Shown here: one piece after another, positions 57,045 through 64,000 of the stretch
Layout of the letters: the number at the start of each line of letters is the position of its first letter
Position numbering within the stretch: the first letter of the stretch is position 1
Assembly (NCBI GenBank): GCA_944472135.2
Contig: OX235264.1
Location: 89,662,319 to 89,726,318 of the forward strand
Direction: 5' to 3'
DNA: 64,000 nt
From: Trichobilharzia regenti
Taxonomy: Eukaryota > Platyhelminthes > Trematoda > Strigeidida > Schistosomatidae
Notes under the pieces: generated by a model
Seen by the model: the letters and a program-made list of their open reading frames with translations, nothing else
What the model was told of the DNA's origin: nothing
The model's database searches: none
Made by a program: the position numbers and the translations under genes

Positions 57045-57490
57045 TCCTTTGAAGAATTGCAGGACTTACACCAGTACGCCTACAACCCTTCACAGGTTGA
57101 CGATTGTAAGTTGTGGAATGTCCAGACACAAACAAGATTAACCAACAATTACATCAATTGGAACTCACACAACTATTTAACACAAACATATGTACAATCA
57201 ACACATCAAATGTTGTGGATTCTGACACGACAAACTACCCTTGAAGAACTGTAGGACTTACAGCAGTACGCCTACATTCCTTCTCAGGTTGATGATCCAA
57301 GTGGAAGTCGTCCGGACACAAACAGAATTACCAACAGCTAGATGACAGATGATATCAATTCAGTATATACAATATGAACATATGTACAAAATCACACACC
57401 AAGCACATTGGACTGCTCATTGATGCGCTACCCTTTGAAGAATTGTAGGACTTACAGCAGTACGCCTACAACCCTTCTCAGGTTGACGCC
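57045..57490. repeat. tandem repeat, about 191-bp period, 2.3 copies
   Basis: The block TTTGAAGAATTGCAGGAC followed by CAGTACGCCTACAACCCTTC and CAGGTTGA starts at about 57047, 57238 and 57430. Spacers between blocks are also related (GACACAAACA, ATATGTACAA, CACA-rich). It abuts the 3' end of the gag frames and replaces the position of pol. Confidence 0.85.
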
Positions 57491-58310
57491 CTAGGTTGGA
57501 AAATCGTCGCAGAGTTCATTTGCTAACTTCCTTCTATCAGCTATATCCTCAAATCTGAACGGCAACACGCCCATGTCATTGTATCGTAGAATATAGATGA
57601 CCAACAAACACACGACATATCTCATCAACCAAGTATAGAAACAGAGTAATTTACACCAAAGATAATAACATTCAAATAGTAACTTGAAACTAGAAATGCC
57701 TTTATTCGTGCAAGTCAATTTAACAATTACTCTCTCCTTTACACTTGGCTTATCCTCACTAAACTGACCATTGATATTCGTCCTTTCAAACGAACTGATA
57801 CTATCATAGTCATTGCACAAGATACTTGAGTTGATGGGTGTCTGTTTCATTGTGGATGACAGCACCAACGACGACTGATTGATATCAGTTGATGAAGTTA
57901 GCGGTGGATCAAAAGCTGTTGTTGCTCGGCTTTCAGAAATTTGTCTACCTGCAAGACCACCACCACTGCTGTCTTTTACTATCAGCTCAGGTTTAGCACT
58001 AGCATCTGATGATAGGTGGGCTACACGCTGATCAATTACACTGACTGTCTCACAAGTATGCACACCTTCTGGAACTGCATCTGCGTTCAATTCTACTTCA
58101 CGTTGTAGTTGTACAGAACCTTTATTTAACTTAGCAGTAGTAGGCATATCCCTCATCTCATAATGATCAACCAAAGACAAATCTGCACTATCATGATCAT
58201 TATCACAAATATTCAATTTACCGTCAAGTTCATCATTTTCAAACTCTTTAATAACAGAAGTAGACAATTTTGGTTCCTCCTCACAAATCATTAAAGGTTT
58301 TATATCTTCA
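57491..58310 (-). pseudogene. gag C-terminal part (third frame)
   Basis: The frame continues from the previous gag segment after a frame change near 58315. It is polar and acidic (EEEPKLSTSVIKEFENDEL, SLVDHYEMRDMPTTAKL) until about residue 190, then turns hydrophobic (LFECYYLWCKLLCFYTW) where the true frame has probably been lost, and ends FEDIADRRKLANELCDDF. No zinc knuckle is visible. An aspartic protease motif expected here in an autonomous relative is not found. Confidence 0.65.
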
Positions 58311-58320
58311 CTCTGACTAG

Positions 58321-59100
58321 TTATACTTTGTAAACTTTGGAGTCAGAACTGCACTCTGAAGCAGTAACTCTATTCTGTGACACTCTATTCAACAACGGCT
58401 TACCAGTTGCAACTACAGACTTCTTCACCGCACCGTTATCGTCACACAATTCGGAGTCAGGCCTGGAGTTTACATTTAGCTTATCACTGAACTTGCTCAC
58501 TGGTTCACAGTTCACTTCTGTATGCACCTCTTGCAAACGTGTACAACACAACCGTGTTTGTCTTGCATCTTGTAACTTATCTGTTGAGGATGTACTACGA
58601 AACCTGTTACACTCACTAGGTCTATATGCATTACTAGACATCATGGAGCCTTCTCGATATCCACCTCTCTGAGGCTTATTCGTCATCAATGAGTGCGTTT
58701 TACCCTCAGACTGCTCTATTCTAGGGGTGAGATCTAACAGACTGGCGAACTTGCTCATAGATTGATTGACACTAGTATTTACCAGTTTCAGGATATCATC
58801 AAACTTTGGCTCGATACCCTCATCCTCCATACGGGAGCTTATCTTCACCCACTTCCTTTGCAGTCGAGTAGGTAGACGTCTTGCTATTACTTCTAGTATA
58901 AAACTCGAGTTGAGGTCACTCATTCGATTCATCGAAATCATTCCATTCTTGTAAATTAGCAAATTATCTAAAAACTCAGTGAGTGCCTGGGAGTCATCCT
59001 GTAATTGACCACCATTACCCTTAACAGCCTCGAATAATTTCCCTGCAATCATCGAAGGTCTTCCAAACCTTTGACGTAATATGCTCATAGCCTCATCGTA
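58321..59100 (-). pseudogene. gag middle part with DUF1759-like domain (second frame)
   Basis: The frame holds MSILRQRFGRPSMIAGKLF, LLIYKNGMISMNRMSDLNSS and IARRLPTRLQRKWVK, the pattern of the capsid-like DUF1759 region in BEL/Pao gags (L-x-x-R-F-G-x-P, then a helical segment and L-P-x-x-L-x-x-x-W). A Ser/Asn-rich tail with several Cys follows. The preceding frame breaks just before YDEAMSIL, consistent with loss of one base in a T run near 59110-59115 or with an assembly error. Confidence 0.8.
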
Positions 59101-59537
59101 GCCCTCTTTGGCTTCATAAACTTACAACACTGTATAGCTCTTGCAGCATCTCCAGTGCAATATCTCATCAAATACATTAACTTCAATTCATCATTTAATA
59201 AAAAACCACTCAACATGATCTCAAACTCCTTTACAAATTGTAAATAATCAGCCGGGTTTCCATCAAAACATCGTGGTTCAAATTTAGGGAGTTTGATGTT
59301 CCTATTATCCCTGAACGGCGAAACAGTAACATCAACCATGTCATGCTTAACATCAGACACATCGTTACAATTAACAGACAAGTCACCATGACTTACTTTC
59401 CTGTTTGCATCCAAGACACTCTGTCCCTTCTTTGACCCAGGCATTGTTGAACTTGACCCAATTCCAAAAAGTTCCAGATATTGCTTGTTCAAAGAGGACT
59501 TGACCGGCACCAGGAAAAATGAACGGCGACTATCCAA
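59085..59537 (-). pseudogene. gag N-terminal part (first frame)
   Basis: The first standard ATG in frame is at 59444 (MPGSKKGQSVLDANRK). The region IKLPKFEPRCFDGNPADYLQ followed by FVKEFEIML and GDAARAIQCC is the start of the DUF1759-like domain (L-P-K-F...F-x-G-x-P...F...A-x-x-A-I). The frame ends abnormally at 59085 inside the domain. Gag would bind the element RNA and form particles. Disrupted in this copy. Confidence 0.8.
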
Positions 59538-59587
59538 ACTTTCACCAACTGTTTCAATCCGCCAGATCTGTTTCCATCGTCAGAAAC

Positions 59588-59956
59588 TGTCAGCCAAGTC
59601 TCATAAACCGTTAATGCCCAGCTCTCGCTACGCTCGGGCCCACGCTGTTCTTAGAAGATTTCTCAGAAACGCTTAGTTATAACGGACGCAAAAACCAAAA
59701 CACCGATCTGCCGTTTGATATTTCTGTATTGTTACACCAACATATAAAAGGAATAAACGAACTAAGCAAACTAAGGTCTGAAAACAAATATTACAATAAT
59801 AAATCTCTGTATTACTTCTGACGATGTTTCAATCTTCTTTCTGAACAGCGACCGATGAGACGATGACTGTCGTATTGATGCTTCCGCGAAAATTGGGGAA
59901 GTTGATTTTAAGCAAACAACCAAGAATTGATCGTTCAATCTTCAACTCCATTGACA
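59588..59956 (-). repeat. 5' LTR of the BEL/Pao-type element
   Basis: 368 of 369 bases match the 3' LTR. On the sense strand it is upstream of gag and would hold the promoter. Confidence 0.9.
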
Positions 59957-60104
59957 ATGATTTTATATCACTGTACTACTTCCATTCTACTGTTGAAAAG
60001 TACGTCTTTGAACGGCGGAACTTATCCGGCATGTTGGTTAAATTTCGCTCGGTAAATATTTTTGTCAATAATTTTCAATAAAATTTTCGTATTTGTTTTC
60101 TGAA

Positions 60105-60287
60105 TTGATAGGAATTCTCTTTTCCTGGCTAGTTATGTTGGCGTCCGCGTCATGTAATCTAACTGGGATACACTCTAAGCGTATGGGTTGTAACGATTAC
60201 TTTTTCATGCTGAATGAGTTAAAACATCGGTATAATGAAAAAGATGGGGTAGTGTCGTCTACGCAAACAGTTTACTTCATGTAGAAG
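60105..60287 (+). CDS. weak candidate terminal exon, unknown small protein
   Basis: After an acceptor-like TTGTTTTCTGAATTGATAG the frame reads ILFSWLVMLASASCNLTG, then MGCNDYFFMLNELKHRY to a stop. The start looks like a signal peptide, and a secreted protein is conceivable. The most obvious upstream donor (before GTAAAT at 60054) does not give a matching phase. An accidental frame is as likely. Confidence 0.25.
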
Positions 60288-60299
60288 CTGCAGCTTTCG

Positions 60300-61600
60300 A
60301 CATAATATCATTCAATGAAGACCACGTCTAAATGTGGCTATTTTCGTGTGAAGAACAGTACTATTTAGCAAATGAATGCTATCAATACATATGAATCACC
60401 TACAAATACCAACAGAACCCCCTGTGGAAACAGAAGTTATGATGTAGATGTGTCTTTCACTGTATGTGTGCTTGAACAGGAATAATGGTAAGTTGAAAGG
60501 TTATCTCTAAGTGGATTTAATATATATTTACACTGATTGGCGCAGTATAATATGGGCTACGTGGTTTCAATGTATAAAAGATACCCTTATTAATATTGTA
60601 CCATTGTGTGCTTAGCTGCTGCTAGGCTAACAAACGTAGGTGGTTCTCGTGATTGTAACAAGTGCAGTGCATTTGAGAAGGCAATAACTCGTTTAATTCT
60701 CCTCACTGATTCACTTTGTGCAATTATTCAGTGTATAGTAATAATATACACATGCTTTGTCTTGAATACGAGAATTAAATCTAGTTAGCTCTATTATTAT
60801 TAATCTATACACGGTATACCGTATGAAACTGTAAACTTAATACTGCAATGTTTTTGATCACCAATAGTAAGGATGAATTTCCTCTGAAATTTCCATTTAC
60901 CTGAAACAGTACAGATGCAGTATCACGATCACAGTGTGGGTATTTCAGAGTTTATCTTGAAATTTGCGTGTAATCCTCTAATGCTGGACAACTTATGAGG
61001 TCTTTTTATGCATACGGCGTCAATATAAAGACCAGCTGCGGACTACAAATACTTTTAATTGTATGAGAACTTTACTTAGTATTAATATAATCGGTGTATA
61101 ATAATATATAAAATTATCCTTCATAAATTCGTGTTTTGCTTCATATTTTAGGTATATGGAGGTTGTGGAATGTGAAATCAGTGAAAATGTCAATCCGTCA
61201 AACTAACGCTAATACCCTTCATCAAAATTTTCTTCTGTAAGTTAAGAAAATGTTTAATATACCCATCATTTCTACTTCTTTTGAACTTCTTCAGCGCGTT
61301 GCTATAGTTTGAGCTTTTGTAATACGTGAATTCGGTTTAATGCATGCTAAGCCTAGTTAGTCAAATGGAGATTCACTATAGTACGAGACTTACTTTAATC
61401 ATTCATAGTATTTCGCGTCTGTTTCTATACAGTAGCACATTGTAAAAACTAAGTAGTATTTAGCAAGCTGAATAATAATTCCGTAATGTTCGTTACGCTA
61501 AAGTCGCCTTATTTAGCCAGTTGCAAGTCTGTATACTGCTAAACGCCAAGTATGTAGCACAAGTAAATGTAGGAAATTATGGTTGATATCTACTTCATTA
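60300..61600. other. no clear gene
   Basis: Plus-strand stretch 60606-60788 contains several Cys (GGSRDCNKCSAFEKAI) and might be an exon, but I cannot support splice sites. Confidence 0.35.
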
Positions 61601-61639
61601 ATCAGTTAATATGCAGTGGGTTCCTCAAATAGACTGTCT

Positions 61640-62240
61640 ACTTCGCGACGAGCTAAGAAACAATTTTTATTTATTTCTGATATGCTGTTAAATCATGTGA
61701 TGTTATCTAATACCCATCATTTCTATGGTCAACAACTGCAGTGTTTGAATGTCTACTTTGTTAAGTATGCCGATGATCTAACAATTTCAGTGTCTGTCAA
61801 CTCCCAGCTAAACAGTACTAAAATGAACAGCTTTCTATCAGGAATTAGCAAATGGTCTTCGTCTAACGGCCTTAAACTAAATCCTTCCAAATGTCAGGCA
61901 GTTAATTTCAGTTTTAGATGTAAAAGAAACTTAAATGGAGCTATTAATTCCCATTACCGTTGTATAATTTATGAGTAATATAGAAATCAAGTCCGAAGTT
62001 AAGTATCTTGGATCAATTCTTTCTTCTGGACAATCGTGGTCTTCTCATGTCTAAGCGATTTCTAAAGTAATATTTCGTCTGACTGTTCACATTAAGAAGT
62101 TAAGGCACTCAAGCATAACTCATCCCCCCCTCTTACAGTTTGCCCGTCCGTGCATCTTACCTATACTTGACCTGTTTTTCTTGCTTTAACCATGATACAA
62201 CCATGTTTCGCAGAACTCAGCACACAGCGTATCAGCCTTA
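61640..62240 (+). pseudogene. non-LTR retrotransposon RT fragment (third LINE lineage)
   Basis: The plus frame reads VYFVKYADDLTISVSVNSQL (catalytic YADD) and FLSGISKWSSSNGLKLNPSK, typical of the RT palm and thumb of CR1/jockey-like LINEs. After a frame change it continues EIKSEVKYLGSILSSGQSW near 61990. No endonuclease and no 3' end identified. It differs from both other LINE families in the window. Confidence 0.75.
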
Positions 62241-62299
62241 AATGTATACCACATACGAGTATAATGCTTATGAGCTAGGTATGCAAATCAAAGTACGGT

Positions 62300-62880
62300 G
62301 CATTCATTATTTATAAGACTAACTAGTATGTAAGAGCTACGATTTGACCAGTTATACAACGCTTAATATATTTGAACACAATTAACCTACGCTACTTACT
62401 TCTATGACGCATTACCTAAAGCTACGTAGTTACCTTAAAGTGATTTCCGCTGAAGGTAATTACCCTTAGCTACTACCTTACCGAGCAACTTAACATTAAC
62501 ACTTTGAATTTCAAAGTAAAAAGCGGACATCCTGGGGACCTTCTTGGTAAAAAAATCGTCTCCTAGTTGAAAAAAATGAATATATCCTAATCTTCACGAA
62601 AGTGTTTAGAGGTATTCATCCTACCACCTCAAATGACTCACTATTTGCAGTCACTTAAAAAGTAAGAATAAATTTACCGAAGACGGTGTGCTTATGACTT
62701 CTAGATATCATAATGTACCATGAGAGAAAACCTATATCCATAGGGTTATAACAGTTACAAGCGCGATACTAATCCGTAACACGACGACTACGATTCTTAA
62801 TCACAGAAAATCCTACTTTGATACCTAATCTTCTAATAGTATTAACAGATGTTTCACCAAGAAAAAGAAAACCAATGGTT
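62300..62880. other. no gene seen
   Basis: AT-rich, without recognisable features. Confidence 0.4.
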
Positions 62881-62883
62881 TCA

Positions 62884-63110
62884 GGAAAATTTATTTAGTT
62901 TTCTTAAAGATCATGGGCATGGGCGTTGATAAAGCATATCCCCTGTTTGAAGTGGCGCCTTTGGCTTAAACTTGACGGCATTTGCGCGGTTTCGTTTCAC
63001 GTATGAGCCTGAGTTATGTCTACGAAATCGCAATATTACATCAGTTAAATCTTCCCCGAAAACCAAGGCCACTTGAAACCAATAGCAACATAGCAACAAG
63101 CGTCATTGAG
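62884..63110 (-). CDS. weak candidate last exon with poly(A) signal
   Basis: The minus frame ends FRRHNSGSYVKRNRANAVKF then KPKAPLQTGDMLYQRPCP and a stop near 62911, with AATAAA about 20 bases downstream. GC content is higher than the surroundings. The basic composition is suggestive of an RNA- or DNA-binding tail, but the family is unknown and the acceptor is not defined. Confidence 0.3.
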
Positions 63111-63419
63111 GGGATATGCAATAAAGTCGCTCAAGCAATTTGTATTCAGCCAATATTTTCACCCCGAATAATAATTAGCTCCTCAGCTTGTTGTAGACCA
63201 CAACCCGAACGTTATTCTTGCTAATTAAAGTCTTACCTTTAACTGGGATAGTTTGTACACTCACCAGATCATCTTGTTATCCGCTTCTGAAGTGGTTTTG
63301 CAACACATTGAATGGCCGTTAACAATGGCTTTGCTACAGGCGGTCTTAGTTCATGTATTTGGATCTAGTACATTGGACATTAATAAGGATAGGTAACACT
63401 TACCATTCAGGAGTTTCTC

Positions 63420-63744
63420 ATTGCTTTCAAGTTTCCTTCAGTTTCAAAACTACGTACAGGCACAACAGATTCATACTTCTCATGTGAATCAACCTTTTTG
63501 ATATAGATTCTCTGACGATATATCTGATTCTTTAACTGATAATATACACTGATGGTGTACTCAGCTTCTCGAAAAGCTTCACAGCTTTTTCAAATTCAAA
63601 CCGCGTTCTGGAATCTCCAGGTTTAATATGCTTTTCGTAAACCTTGCCAATATCAAACCTGATCGTATTCTCCTCACCAGATTGACTCGCAGATTGCTGC
63701 AAACTGTAAACATGCTTGTGAAAGACATTGCTTTTTCCAGATTT
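63420..63744 (-). CDS. weak candidate coding segment, frame-broken
   Basis: After an acceptor (GTGTGTAG before 63744) the minus strand reads KSGKSNVFHKHVYSLQQSAS, then IRFDIGKVYEKHIKPGDSRT and FEFEKAVKLFEKL to a stop at 63532. Another frame of the same strand continues AEYTISVYYQLKNQIYRQRI and ends at NLKAMRNS. Both parts look protein-like, so there may be a frameshift (pseudogene or sequence error). Family unknown. Confidence 0.35.
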
Positions 63745-63759
63745 CTACACACCAATTAA

Positions 63760-64000
63760 TCAGTTGAGCAAGAAACTATAACGGCAACCAGCAAATGGAC
63801 TAAAAACAACGGCTTTTGTCAGCTTAACACGTTCACGTGCATATTTTCCTAAACTTCCACGCAGAACTACTTCATTAGTAGCTGAAAAACAACTAAAACA
63901 TTCCAACCAGGCATGAAAACAACGCGTGAAACAATTGTAACGGGATGAATGCACTGTCCTGGTGGTAAAAACTTCCGAAACATACGATGTCAGCCACGTC
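63760..64000 (-). other. open stretch at the window edge
   Basis: The minus strand is open (NEVVLRGSLGKYARERVKLT) and could be an upstream exon of the gene suggested at 63.4-63.7 kb. Cut by the window end. Confidence 0.25.

Larger units (their letters stand above)
55974..59956 (-). mobile_element. BEL/Pao-type LTR retrotransposon with gag only (non-autonomous), 5-bp TSD
   Basis: Two 369-bp LTRs (55974-56342, 59588-59956) start TGTCA and end TGACA and differ at one base (56296 G, 59910 A). The target duplication ATGAT flanks the element (55969-55973, 59957-59961). A 5-bp duplication fits BEL/Pao elements. The 3.2-kb interior on the minus strand has a gag with the DUF1759-like domain, then a tandem repeat zone, then about 700 bp without recognisable protein. 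No protease, RT, RNase H or integrase motif is seen, so movement would need enzymes supplied in trans. A purine-rich patch (CCGGGGAG, minus strand) abuts the 3' LTR. I see no obvious tRNA primer site. Confidence 0.9.

Noticed and set aside
55974..59956. A complete autonomous retrotransposon
   Set aside because: No RT, integrase or protease motif in the 3.2-kb interior on either strand.
1..64000. CRISPR arrays, bacterial operons, rRNA genes
   Set aside because: No regularly spaced short repeats of that type, no Shine-Dalgarno gene strings and no rRNA-like conserved blocks. The window is eukaryotic.

Overview
This 64 kb window is AT-rich eukaryotic DNA packed with interspersed repeats, and I assign it to a blood fluke genome (genus Schistosoma). 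The main reasons are hammerhead-ribozyme SINEs of the Schistosoma SM-alpha type, several tRNA-derived SINEs, many 5'-truncated RTE-like non-LTR retrotransposons, Penelope-like elements (PLEs) with a GIY-YIG endonuclease, and a BEL/Pao-type LTR element. There is no operon structure and no bacterial feature. Species cannot be fixed from sequence alone, and family names rest on recalled motifs, not database searches.

Layout. 0-9 kb: two classes of tRNA-SINE, a PLE 3' part (4.4-5.1 kb) and three copies of one non-LTR element that ends in a TTCCAC/GGAACC tail, including a degenerate reverse transcriptase on the minus strand (6.5-8.6 kb). 10-27 kb: a dense field of RTE-like fragments (about 11.4-12.8, 14.8-15.8, 19.1-19.4, 20.2-21.0 and 26.1-26.7 kb) and hammerhead SINEs, several arranged head to head. 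27.7-29.5 kb: the only long, clean protein-coding exon, on the minus strand. 30-42.8 kb: more RTE copies, a PLE with recognisable RT and endonuclease remains (34.2-36.5 kb) interrupted by a foldback SM-alpha element, PLE copies at 37.1-38.0 and 38.5-39.3 kb, and a second foldback SM-alpha element at 42.1-42.7 kb. 43-55 kb: more SINEs and a few short candidate exons of host genes. 55-60 kb: a very young BEL/Pao-type element whose LTRs differ at one base in 369 but whose interior holds only a frameshifted gag and a tandem repeat. 60-64 kb: a LINE RT fragment and poorly resolved candidate exons.

The most interesting signal is a recurrent architecture. Hammerhead-carrying SINEs occur as inverted, head-to-head dimers, and five of these have target-site duplications (9-16 bp) flanking the whole dimer, so the dimer rather than the monomer appears to have been inserted. 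Two different SINE families (SM-alpha-like and a second family called H here) show it. The ribozymes have very short, self-complementary stem III sequences, which would suit action in dimeric form. Other signals are a gag-only, recently mobile LTR element and SINEs that share a 3' tail with a LINE in the same window.
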